A DNA stretch of 39,678 nt, taken from contig JALOBN010000021.1 in the NCBI GenBank assembly GCA_023228245.1, positions 1 through 39,678 on the forward strand, given 5' to 3'. The DNA is from Candidatus Pacearchaeota archaeon (GTDB lineage Archaea; Nanoarchaeota; Nanoarchaeia; Pacearchaeales; GW2011-AR1). This document shows positions 6,282-13,015 of the stretch, one piece after another (positions within the stretch are counted from its first letter, which is position 1; the number at the start of each line of letters is the position of its first letter). Position numbers and translations under genes: made by a program. A model generated the notes under the pieces. The model searched no databases. It saw only the letters and a program-made list of their open reading frames with translations, and was not told the origin of the DNA.

Positions 6282-7024
6282 GCCGCTTCCATGAGGAGTT
6301 CTTCAGGCAAGGTAGTCCTGTTCACGATGCCCTAATGATTAAGTGTGTATCTGAAGAGGGTATAAACGAAATAGTAAATCAAATAGGCTTGCGTGGATGG
6401 TTATTAGATGAGATCGCAAAAAGACAACAAGAAGTCGTTGTCTGTTCACACGGGCAAGGGCATTCTGCACATCGTGGAGATCATGCGCCGAAAACCGAAC
6501 TAAGAACTTTTTGGACTGATTACCTGTGTAATGAACGTGCCACAGAAAGGTGTTGCAGCTTAAAAGATGAATGCAAAAACGTAGATACTTGTAAGTGGTT
6601 TTTAGAAGGACAAAAGGCAATGTCCGTTTGTATAAAAGAGATTCCATTTATCAAAGGATTTACGAGCACTTTCGAAACTGAAGTCATAGTTAACAATGGA
6701 AATTTCATCGTCGGATATGCCGACGCCATTGTTAAAATCAAATTCCAAGTATTATCCGACGCAGAGATAGGCCCTGAATGGATCTGGAGGGGATATTCAG
6801 AGTCCACTTATGATGTAGCACTCTTAATAGAGGCAAAACCAAAACTCAATAGCGTGGGCGATACGTTGAGACAACTAAAAACGTATCGTTCGCTTGTCGG
6901 ATACAAGATAGGGTGCGTTTTGAAACCTGTAATCGTGACATATTCTAAATTGGACAAGGCCACGGTAGATTTTATAGGCAATGAGGATGTTTTGGTAGCG
7001 ACTTTTTCAGAGGGTGCAGCATAA
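6278..7024 (+). CDS. PD-(D/E)XK nuclease-like protein, 248 aa
   Basis: Candidate nuclease core in the C-terminal half: GYADAIVKI supplies the acidic residue, DVALLIEAKPKL the (D/E)xK motif, and RQLKTYR the Q-x3-Y helix seen in RecB/Cas4-like nucleases. A Cys cluster (YLCNE, RCCSLKDEC, DTCKW) sits before it at about residues 84-107 and could hold zinc or an Fe-S cluster. GGAGG (6266-6270) and a TATA-like TATAAATA (6251-6258) precede ATG 6278. The gene is more AT-rich than its neighbours, suggesting separate acquisition. Substrate unknown; DNA end processing, recombination or host-DNA attack are all possible. Confidence 0.6.
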   Translation: MSRFHEEFFRQGSPVHDALMIKCVSEEGINEIVNQIGLRGWLLDEIAKRQQEVVVCSHGQGHSAHRGDHAPKTELRTFWTDYLCNERATERCCSLKDECKNVDTCKWFLEGQKAMSVCIKEIPFIKGFTSTFETEVIVNNGNFIVGYADAIVKIKFQVLSDAEIGPEWIWRGYSESTYDVALLIEAKPKLNSVGDTLRQLKTYRSLVGYKIGCVLKPVIVTYSKLDKATVDFIGNEDVLVATFSEGAA

Positions 7025-7100
7025 TGGGCGCCACTATCATTTTTGCCCTGCATACGAGGCATAACATCCACTCTGCTAATTGGTGGAGGGTCGCTTAGTG

Positions 7101-7544
7101 ATGGTTGCCCCGCTCACCGCTCCGACGATTGAAAGCCTGTCAAATCAAGCACTCTTAGAGAAGGTTGTAGAGCTGCAAGCAGAGGTAAAGCTCCTCTGGC
7201 AGGCAATCGAACGGCAGGGCGGGGACATCGCAGACCACGGCAGGAGAGTCAAGGCACTGGAGAGCCTGCCCAGGTCGGCACCCACATCAGCCAAGATTCA
7301 TGAGCGCAAGCTGAAGCGAGTGGACGATCTGCTGCGCGCTCACAATAATCAGCCGATGACGTTCGCCGATATGGGAAAATTGTTAGGGTACAAGAAAGAG
7401 ACGCGAAAGCAAAACATGACTCACCTGCACCACACGTTCAAACAGTATCCAGATCGTTATGAAGTCCGAGATAGTAAATTGGGCGGAAAGACGGTCAGAC
7501 TTGTGCCTGAGTATTTAAACCACTTACTAAAAGGAGGGGAGTAA
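7101..7544 (+). CDS. Coiled-coil plus HTH protein, candidate origin-binding factor
   Basis: A 147-aa protein from ATG 7101 (GTG 7098 is also possible; GGAGGG at 7085-7090 fits either). The N-terminal half is a coiled coil (LLEKVVELQAEVKLLWQAI), for oligomerisation. The C-terminal half (about 85-145) has a predicted HTH (TFADMGKLLGYKKETRKQNM) and a beta wing. Its stop codon overlaps the first arm of the inverted repeats at 7541-7752, so it may bind that region as an initiator or autoregulator. Role is inferred from position. Confidence 0.55.
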   Translation: MVAPLTAPTIESLSNQALLEKVVELQAEVKLLWQAIERQGGDIADHGRRVKALESLPRSAPTSAKIHERKLKRVDDLLRAHNNQPMTFADMGKLLGYKKETRKQNMTHLHHTFKQYPDRYEVRDSKLGGKTVRLVPEYLNHLLKGGE

Positions 7545-7752
7545 AATTTTACCCTTTACCGTAAAGCAGAGATATAGTATACTCTTTATCTTTAGTATAA
7601 TTATTAGCAAGTTACTTACTCTTACTCAAAGTAAGATACAGTCTAAAATCCTCGATTTTACGGGGATTCGTACAGAAATGAGTGAATCCCACCTTGTGCA
7701 TCCCCTATACATAAGCACAGAGGTAAAGGGTAAAATTTTACCGGGTGTTTAA
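7541..7752. other. Candidate replication origin: AT-rich, inverted repeats
   Basis: A 208-base gene-free, AT-rich stretch bounded by a perfect 20-bp inverted repeat (7541-7560 and 7722-7741), each arm containing the palindrome GTAAAATTTTAC. Inside are AAAATC-CTC-GATTTT (about 7650-7664), a GGGATTC/GAATCCC inverted pair (about 7665-7690) and CTTACT/AGTAAG repeats (about 7613-7637). A related copy of the arm lies at 8035-8055. It lies between an HTH protein and a GINS-like replication factor. This density of dyads fits an origin; an operator region is the alternative. Confidence 0.55.
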
Positions 7753-8103
7753 ATGGACCTCACTAAACTCTTGGCGTTGGAGAAATCCTCAGAAAAGCTC
7801 CAGGAACTTCCTGAAGATTTTTACACAAAAGCACAAAAACAGATCTTAGAAGCCAAGTCGGAACTTATTGGAACCGACTCGGAAGGAACTGAGGCCGAAT
7901 TACTTCGGTGGAAAATCAATTCCGATCAAAGAGCACTAGCCGGGATCTTCAATAAGCGACTATCCAAAATCCTGAAAAGCGCCACGGCAGCCGCATTGAA
8001 AAGCGAGCCGAAGCAGGACAAGAACAACCTTCGGGGTAAAGAGGTAAAATTTTACTCATCGGTTTATGAGGCCATCCGGGAAGCTTCTAAGGAGATTCAA
8101 TGA
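7753..8103 (+). CDS. GINS51-like replisome protein, 116 aa
   Basis: Resembles the A-domain of archaeal Gins51: the N-terminus reads MDLTKLLALEKSSEKLQELP, followed by DFYTKAQKQI, a linker, the RALAGIFNKRLSKILKSA helix ('I-x-x-R-x-x-K-I-x-x-x-A' hallmark), and a C-terminal EVKFYSSVYEAIREA helix. Cellular GINS joins MCM and GAN/Cdc45 in the replicative helicase. No viral polymerase, MCM or primase is evident, so this protein may recruit the host helicase to the adjacent candidate origin. The length matches a B-domain-less Gins51. It overlaps the next gene by 4 nt. Confidence 0.7.
   Translation: MDLTKLLALEKSSEKLQELPEDFYTKAQKQILEAKSELIGTDSEGTEAELLRWKINSDQRALAGIFNKRLSKILKSATAAALKSEPKQDKNNLRGKEVKFYSSVYEAIREASKEIQ
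8035..8055. repeat. Third copy of origin-type repeat
   Basis: GGTAAA, a short spacer and the palindrome GTAAAATTTTAC (8044-8055) match the right arm at 7722-7741 with one extra base. It lies inside the 3' end of the GINS-like gene, so it could be an additional binding site for the factor that recognises the origin repeats. Confidence 0.55.
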
Positions 8104-8861
8104 TCACCATCCTTACCCCCGACCAAATCGCCCTCATGACCCGCATTCTACAGCGGATCAAGGCATCGCATCGCAAGCCGAGCACCATAGAAATGCGCCT
8201 CGCTCTGAGGGCGAACGACATGGAGCTGCCTCTGGAAGACCTGAAGGAGTGGCTGGCCGAGCACGAGAACGACCCGACCCCGGTAGATCCGAGAGGGGTA
8301 AAGTTCACTACCAAGCCCGCGACCGCTATCGATCCGGGCGTAGATGAAGAAATGAAAGGAGTTGAAAAGAATATGGCAGGAAATATCGCAACCGTACCGA
8401 CAACGCAAAAGAACTGGATGGAGATCGACGACGAAAACAGCAGCGCCGGATACATCAAATTCAATAGCGGTGACAAGAAGATTCTGAAGGTGGTCAGCAA
8501 TCCAATAGCAGGCCCAATAGACTTCAAGCAGCCGGACGGCACCATGAAGACAAACTTTGGCCTCCAGATCGATGTGATGGAAGGCGACAACCCTGAAATC
8601 AAGAACTGGAAAGTCACCTCAAAATCGGTGAGGGACCAGCTCAAAGGCATCTGCAGGAACTACGGATTAGGGCCAAATCTGGCAGGATCGGTGCTCCGAG
8701 TGATGGCCAACGGGGACGGCCTGAAGCGGACCTACTTCGTTGAGCTTCTCCAGAAGCCTGGTCAGGCTGCTCCTCAGCAGCCCGCTCCACAGCAGGCCGA
8801 TCCGGGCCAGCAGTGGCTACAGGGGCAGATGCAGGGAGCCGCGCCGGCGGGGGCGAGATAG
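8100..8861 (+). CDS. Probable ssDNA-binding protein, 253 aa
   Basis: The N-terminal 80 residues form a helical module of unknown role. Residues about 95-220 are beta-rich with SSB/OB-like spacing (KNWMEI, YIKFNSGDKKILKVV, FGLQIDVM, KNWKVTSKSVRDQL, GSVLRVMANGDG, TYFVELL). The last 35 residues are Gln/Pro/Ala/Gly-rich (PQQPAPQQADPGQQ), like the disordered tails of SSB proteins. It overlaps the GINS-like gene by 4 nt and precedes a resolvase-like gene, which fits replication and recombination. An internal start at 8373 (MAGNIATV) would give just the OB-like part. Confidence 0.55.
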   Translation: MITILTPDQIALMTRILQRIKASHRKPSTIEMRLALRANDMELPLEDLKEWLAEHENDPTPVDPRGVKFTTKPATAIDPGVDEEMKGVEKNMAGNIATVPTTQKNWMEIDDENSSAGYIKFNSGDKKILKVVSNPIAGPIDFKQPDGTMKTNFGLQIDVMEGDNPEIKNWKVTSKSVRDQLKGICRNYGLGPNLAGSVLRVMANGDGLKRTYFVELLQKPGQAAPQQPAPQQADPGQQWLQGQMQGAAPAGAR

Positions 8862-9248
8862 ATGTCTCTGGCAGACGACATGGCGCCAGAAGATTGTATA
8901 GAAGCATGCGCCGAAACGATAGAAGAAAACTTGAAAGCCGTCCTGGCTAACATGCCAGACCAGAACGACAGTCCACAGGACGCAGCCAAGAAGTACACCA
9001 TCCTGGGAAAGTGCTTCCGGGCAATCCGGAACTACACGAAAGAAGCCCTCAAGGCTACACAGATGGGCCAGGACTCGGCGGCCTTCCTCCTATTGGAAAA
9101 CAAGAAGCACAGACCACTGGACGAGTTCGCGGACACGGTAGAGATCTCCATTGATGGAGGGTCGAAAGTGAAAACCACGTTGCAGAACTTTGAGCGGGTG
9201 ACTGGGGCCGTGCAGAGAGATCCTGGCCTGGCACAGGAGGCGGAATGA
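8862..9248 (+). CDS. Hypothetical protein in replication cluster, 128 aa
   Basis: Not recognised. Helical in the first 90 residues with acidic and basic patches, then a short beta segment (VEISIDGGSKVKTTL). It starts directly after the upstream stop and ends with a 4-nt overlap on the resolvase-like gene, so it is part of the DNA-metabolism operon. Confidence 0.65.
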   Translation: MSLADDMAPEDCIEACAETIEENLKAVLANMPDQNDSPQDAAKKYTILGKCFRAIRNYTKEALKATQMGQDSAAFLLLENKKHRPLDEFADTVEISIDGGSKVKTTLQNFERVTGAVQRDPGLAQEAE

Positions 9249-9601
9249 AAACTGCCTCCTGCAAAGCCAAGGGCCGCCGCTTGCAGAACAAGTTGGCGGC
9301 AGACCTCCGAGAGGCGCTCGGCTTCTCGGAGGCCGACATCAAGCCTGCTCTGATGTCCGAGAACGGTATGGATCTCAAACTCTCGGAGGCAGCGAGAACG
9401 ATCTTCCCCTTCGCCGTAGAGGCCAAATCCCGCGAATCTCTGCCTCTGTGGGCATCAATCGCTCAGGCAGAGGAAAACGCGAAATCTGAAGGGCTCAGGC
9501 CCCTCCTGGCCTTCAAACGGAATGGGTCCGGAGTCTATGTGGCAATGCGGTGGGAAGATTTCTTGAAGCTGGCAGGAAAAGCGAAGGAGGCGACGGCATG
9601 A
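9245..9601 (+). CDS. PD-(D/E)XK resolvase-like nuclease, 118 aa
   Basis: Compact nuclease. It has a KAKGRRLQNKLAADLREAL helix near the N-terminus, the catalytic Asp in SENGMDLKLS (about residue 42-44), then FAVEAKSRE with the (D/E)xK motif (about 59-64), and a C-terminal GVYVAMRWEDFLKL strand-helix. This is the arrangement of small phage Holliday-junction resolvase-like nucleases. It probably trims or resolves replicating viral DNA before packaging. Full length for the family. Confidence 0.75.
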   Translation: MKTASCKAKGRRLQNKLAADLREALGFSEADIKPALMSENGMDLKLSEAARTIFPFAVEAKSRESLPLWASIAQAEENAKSEGLRPLLAFKRNGSGVYVAMRWEDFLKLAGKAKEATA

Positions 9602-9756
9602 AACCCACTGTGGCAGTGATCACGCTCGATGTGAGCGCCTACGGCACAGTCCAAGCTGAAAAACTCTTGCGGATATTCATTAAATTTTTCCGAGAGTGCA
9701 CAACTTTCAAAGGAAATATGAAGGGACATATTCTGTATGAAGAGGAGATGGAATGA
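9598..9756 (+). CDS. Hypothetical microprotein, 52 aa
   Basis: ATG 9598 (ATGA overlap) to TGA 9754-9756. A beta start (TVAVITLDVSAYG) then an amphipathic helix (AEKLLRIFIKFFREC). Not recognised. It overlaps the next gene by 4 nt. Confidence 0.5.
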   Translation: MKPTVAVITLDVSAYGTVQAEKLLRIFIKFFRECTTFKGNMKGHILYEEEME

Positions 9757-9914
9757 CCTTAATCTCCTGCATGTGGATGAGGCTCAACACGGAGGCCGCC
9801 AAGATCGGAAAGGCGGCTATTGTCTGCACGTACGACGACGAGAACGGGTGCGGGCTCTGTCTGGAAAAATGGAAACGGGACGCTTGCCCCTGCGCGGATG
9901 AGGTGATCGATTGA
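9753..9914 (+). CDS. Cys-rich microprotein, 53 aa
   Basis: ATG 9753 (ATGA overlap) to TGA 9912-9914. Cys residues in ISCMW, VCTYD, GCGLCLEKW and ACPCAD suggest a metal site. The pattern resembles other Cys-rich microproteins of this genome (5203, 5776) without clear homology. Confidence 0.5.
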   Translation: MTLISCMWMRLNTEAAKIGKAAIVCTYDDENGCGLCLEKWKRDACPCADEVID

Positions 9915-10129
9915 AGGCCTCCACTATGAAGGCCTTCTTGGAGGTCATGGAGCCAGGAAAACTCATCACTGTTCGACAGTGCCGAGAACGCATGGATGCG
10001 GGTGCTGAGCTGACCCGAAAGCACCTGGATGAGCTGGTCGCAGCCGGGCTGGTGGATCGGGTAGTAATCGAATATCCCGGTGTGAAGCATCGCCCACAGA
10101 AGCGGGCGAAAGTGGGCTACGTCCTCTGA
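9911..10129 (+). CDS. Winged-helix protein, 72 aa
   Basis: TTG 9911 overlaps the previous stop (TTGA) and has GAGGTG 5-6 nt upstream; ATG 9926 is the alternative. The HTH (VRQCRERMDAGAELTRKHLD) and the following ELVAAGLVDRVVIEYPG wing are clear. Probably a transcriptional regulator in front of the late genes. Confidence 0.6.
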   Translation: MKASTMKAFLEVMEPGKLITVRQCRERMDAGAELTRKHLDELVAAGLVDRVVIEYPGVKHRPQKRAKVGYVL

Positions 10130-10140
10130 TGGAGGAAAGT

Positions 10141-10434
10141 ATGAAGCTGGCCGCATACGTGAAGAAAAATGCAAATAGTTGGGGGGGCAAGGCTGCTTCT
10201 CGCCCACCTCGTCCTGTCTCATCGGGCGCTCAGATGATACTCGATTTCATACGTACTGAGCGGCCAGAATCTTCTCTGGAGGTAGCCGAGGCGCTAGGGC
10301 TGAATCTCCGAGCAGCCCAAAACATGATGAACAGAATGAAAAAAAAAGGAATGATACGGGTCGTAAAGAAGTGGGAAACGTGTGAGAGTGACTCTCAGGC
10401 AACTCCGAAAGCGAATAATAATATTGGGAGGTAA
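10141..10434 (+). CDS. Winged-helix / MarR-like protein, 97 aa
   Basis: ATG 10141 is preferred over ATG 10129 because GGAGG (10131-10135) precedes it with 5-nt spacing. The N-terminus is basic; the core has AQMILDFIRTERPESSLEVAE as helix 1 and the HTH entry, then AAQNMMNRMKKKGMIRVVKK as recognition helix and wing. One of at least six small DNA-binding proteins of this virus. A candidate late-gene regulator, since the packaging genes begin about 0.65 kb downstream. Confidence 0.6.
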   Translation: MKLAAYVKKNANSWGGKAASRPPRPVSSGAQMILDFIRTERPESSLEVAEALGLNLRAAQNMMNRMKKKGMIRVVKKWETCESDSQATPKANNNIGR

Positions 10435-10436
10435 TA

Positions 10437-10856
10437 ATGTTAGTGTCAGAGCAAGCATCCGAAAAGGTTGAACTCGCTGACCATCGGCCAGGGGCATCCA
10501 CTTTTCCAGGGACGCCCACGAGCGGCGGATGGGTCCCAATTCTTTCACAACCCAAAGAAGGAGGGCGTCCGTTCATTTCTGACTGGATTTGCCCGAAGTG
10601 CAAATGTCTGACAGGAAATTATAGGTTCTGTCCAAAATGCGGCCTTGAAGTGAAGGCCGAGCCGCGAATCAAGCCGACTGAGCCGTTTCCGAAAGGCAGA
10701 CGAGTATATCAATATTATAATTGGGAAGATGCCGAATATGCCGGACCGAACGATAGACCTCGATCTATGGGCTCCAGGAGCGGCCCAAAAGCTTCCAAAA
10801 ATCACAGTCACGCCCGCCGGCCTGCGAATCGAGGGCGAGCCGAAAGAGTTCGATAG
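10437..10856 (+). CDS. Zinc-ribbon protein, 139 aa
   Basis: A clear zinc ribbon (CPKCKCLTGNYRFCPKCG, about residues 52-69) sits in a polar protein. The N-terminal 45 residues are low-complexity. The C-terminal 35 residues are Arg/Ser/Pro-rich and overlap another frame (10729-10890) that looks more protein-like, so the true end of this gene may be earlier, or a frameshift may be present. Confidence 0.55.
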   Translation: MLVSEQASEKVELADHRPGASTFPGTPTSGGWVPILSQPKEGGRPFISDWICPKCKCLTGNYRFCPKCGLEVKAEPRIKPTEPFPKGRRVYQYYNWEDAEYAGPNDRPRSMGSRSGPKASKNHSHARRPANRGRAERVR

Positions 10857-10890
10857 GCTCTGCTTGATCCTCGGCGGCTGGCTGAAATAA
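10729..10890 (+). CDS. Hypothetical microprotein overlapping the zinc-ribbon gene, 53 aa
   Basis: ATG 10729 or 10738 to TAA 10888-10890. LDLWAPGAAQKLPKITVTPA followed by LRIEGEPKEFDRLCLILGGW reads as a plausible small folded protein. It overlaps the zinc-ribbon frame by 128 nt, more than any other gene pair here, which either marks a real overlap or a frame error in one of the two. Confidence 0.4.
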   Translation: MPNMPDRTIDLDLWAPGAAQKLPKITVTPAGLRIEGEPKEFDRLCLILGGWLK

Positions 10891-11101
10891 TTCAAGATGA
10901 TACCCTATATACCGGCTGCCCGCATGAAGAGCGGATCTGGAACATCTGCCGCGAGATGGGCAGCCTGATAGTCACCTCTCGTGACCGGCCTGGCTGGGTT
11001 CTTCTTCTTTGGCGGATCTCCCTCCAGCCTATTCGTGATATACAACCCGGTCAGCCCGTTCCTAATTACACAAAATGTTATCAAATGGATTGATTCAATG
11101 A
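10891..11101. other. Gene-free stretch before the packaging genes
   Basis: About 210 bases without a supported gene. The frame of the zinc-ribbon gene reopens after its stop (10857 to about 11094) and looks protein-like (for example RIWNICREMG) but has no start codon. The final 60 bases are AT-rich and probably hold the promoter for the packaging and head operon; I cannot pin down a TATA box. Confidence 0.35.
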
Positions 11102-11560
11102 ATGGCAAAGAAGTGCTCTATCTGTTCGCATCGAAATCATGATCAGATAGACCAATTAATTGTCCAAAAAACACCATATCGCACCATAGCAGAAAAATTC
11201 AAAATCAAAGCCAAAGACCCGGTACAAGCGATCAAAAATCACGTGCGATATGGGCACATCTCGAAGCAGATCCAAAAAGCTCAAGAAAAGGTCCAAGAAT
11301 CCGAGGAGGTCAGACAAGGGCTGGAACTCGGAGCGTGCGCCAAAGATATCTATGATCTCTCTATGGGGGCTGCCAAGCTGGCAAAAGAGAAGGACCTTCG
11401 GGCATTTGGCGGTTGCATCGGCCCGGCAATAAAGGTCTTGGAGCTTCTCAAGCCCGGTGAGGGAAAGCAAGACGAACCATCGAAAGAAAGCGGCTTCATG
11501 GCCGGATATATGAAGCGTGCAGCGGAAATTTATGAAAAGCCCCAGAGCCCGCCGAATTGA
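11102..11560 (+). CDS. terS: Probable terminase small subunit
   Basis: A 152-aa protein with an N-terminal CSICSH motif, then a HTH-like region (DQLIVQKTPYRTIAEKFKI) and NHVRYGH, followed by a helical domain. TerS-like proteins of many siphophages share the 'C.IC.H ... R.IA..F ... H...HI' order. It would recognise viral DNA for packaging. It sits directly before, and overlaps, the large subunit. Start at ATG 11102 with no clear Shine-Dalgarno. Confidence 0.6.
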   Translation: MAKKCSICSHRNHDQIDQLIVQKTPYRTIAEKFKIKAKDPVQAIKNHVRYGHISKQIQKAQEKVQESEEVRQGLELGACAKDIYDLSMGAAKLAKEKDLRAFGGCIGPAIKVLELLKPGEGKQDEPSKESGFMAGYMKRAAEIYEKPQSPPN

Positions 11561-12887
11561 TAAGCCCGCATTCGTCTGGAAACCTCCGAGCCCAAAGCAA
11601 GAAGAGATCCTGTACTGGTGGACTCCGAACAGTCCGTACAAAGATCTCGCATATTTCGAGGCAGAAGGCTCTGTCAGGTGCGGGAAAACCGCGCTTGCTG
11701 ATTTCTCCTTCACGAATTGGGCCTCATATAACTATGATCAGGAAGAGTTCGCGCTCTGCAGTAAGACCATCGGCACGGCGATTAGAAATCAAGTTCGCCC
11801 TCTCATGAAAATGCTCTCGGTCGAGCCGAGTTATCAAGTAAAATTCACACGAGGTCGAGAAGAGGGCTCACATCTCATCGTCTATCAAAAAGAGCTTGAC
11901 CACGAAAACATCATCTGGATCTACGGCGGAAAGGACGAGGCCAGCCAAGACTTGATCCAGGGAAAGACTCTAGCAGGGATCCTCTTCGATGAGCCTCCCC
12001 TGATGCCCCAGAGCTTTATAAATCAGGGGCTTGCGAGGCTGTCTGTTGAAGGCGCAAAGGCGTGGTTCCTGAACAACCCAGAGACTCCGACTCACCCCCT
12101 TTACGTTGAAACCCTGGACCCATTCCAGAAAGAAGGGAAGCTCCATTTCATTCATATGGTGATGGATGACAATCCGGCCCTCTCGGAAGAGGCCAAGGCA
12201 AGAATCAAGAGTCAATGGCCCGTTGGATCTGTCCTCCACAAGCGATACGTGCTCGGACTGAGAGCAGCAGCGGAAGGGCGGGTATTCAGCTTTTTCGACG
12301 AATCACTGGAAGCCGGATTTGTTGTAGAAAAGGTTCCGGAAAACTACACGATGTATCTCTGCGGGTTAGATTATGGTATCTCAAATCCCTTCGCCGCTCA
12401 ACTATGGGGCCTGGCCGGTGGCGTTTGGTACTGCCTGCGAGAGTTCTATTGGGACTCTGCGAAAGAACGCAAGCAGAAAACCAATCCAGAGTATATCGAA
12501 GATCTGGCCCGGCTTTGTAATTGGAATGGCGAACGAAAGGCACCAGCAAAGATTCTCATACCTCCAGAAGAGCCCGGATTCCAGCGAGAAATAAAGCAAT
12601 CCAAGCACCCTCATCTCTTCAATGTCCGAGATGCAGATAATGCCATCATGCCGGGTATCGAGGATCTAACGACGCTTCTGAGTCTCGGAAAATGGAAGAT
12701 CTACCACAAGTGCGAGAAGACAATTTTGGGCATCAATGATCTGCTCTGGGATGAGAAGAAACAGAAGCAAGGCGTAGACATGTTCATGAAGGGTGGATCT
12801 GGGAGCCCCGACCACGCGGCAGATTGTTCTCGATACATTGGGCGCGAGGCCGCGAGAATACTGAGACAAATGAGATTATTGACATGA
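11532..12887 (+). CDS. terL: Terminase large subunit
   Basis: Packaging ATPase and nuclease, 451 aa from ATG 11532; GTG 11517 is an alternative. Walker A is GSVRCGKTA (about 46-54) and Walker B is GILFDEPP (about 149-156), with the catalytic Glu following the Asp. The RNase H-like nuclease begins GLDYGISNPFAAQLW (Asp about 280) and ends with the acidic DHAADCSRYI (about 427-436). Order and length match phage TerL of the SPP1/T4 superfamily. It overlaps TerS by 29 nt and is followed by the portal gene. Confidence 0.95.
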   Translation: MKSPRARRIDKPAFVWKPPSPKQEEILYWWTPNSPYKDLAYFEAEGSVRCGKTALADFSFTNWASYNYDQEEFALCSKTIGTAIRNQVRPLMKMLSVEPSYQVKFTRGREEGSHLIVYQKELDHENIIWIYGGKDEASQDLIQGKTLAGILFDEPPLMPQSFINQGLARLSVEGAKAWFLNNPETPTHPLYVETLDPFQKEGKLHFIHMVMDDNPALSEEAKARIKSQWPVGSVLHKRYVLGLRAAAEGRVFSFFDESLEAGFVVEKVPENYTMYLCGLDYGISNPFAAQLWGLAGGVWYCLREFYWDSAKERKQKTNPEYIEDLARLCNWNGERKAPAKILIPPEEPGFQREIKQSKHPHLFNVRDADNAIMPGIEDLTTLLSLGKWKIYHKCEKTILGINDLLWDEKKQKQGVDMFMKGGSGSPDHAADCSRYIGREAARILRQMRLLT

Positions 12888-13015
12888 GCAGAGAAAAGGC
12901 GAAAGACATCCTTACTCGATCGATTAACGATATAGAGGCAGGCACGCCTTCGCGAATCATTGCATCATTCTTAAAAATAGCTATTGACATTCTCGAAACG
13001 CCAGAGGATAGATGA
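12884..13015 (+). CDS. Helical microprotein between terminase and portal, 43 aa
   Basis: ATG 12884 (ATGA overlap with terL) to TGA 13013-13015, which overlaps the portal start. A two-helix design (REKAKDILTRSINDIEAG and IIASFLKIAIDILETPE). No family recognised; tightly coupled to the packaging genes. Confidence 0.5.
   Translation: MSREKAKDILTRSINDIEAGTPSRIIASFLKIAIDILETPEDR

Noticed and set aside
10857..11094. Protein-like open frame after the zinc-ribbon gene
   Set aside because: It has no start codon near its beginning and is only open after the stop of the same frame. It is kept only as part of the frameshift hypothesis.
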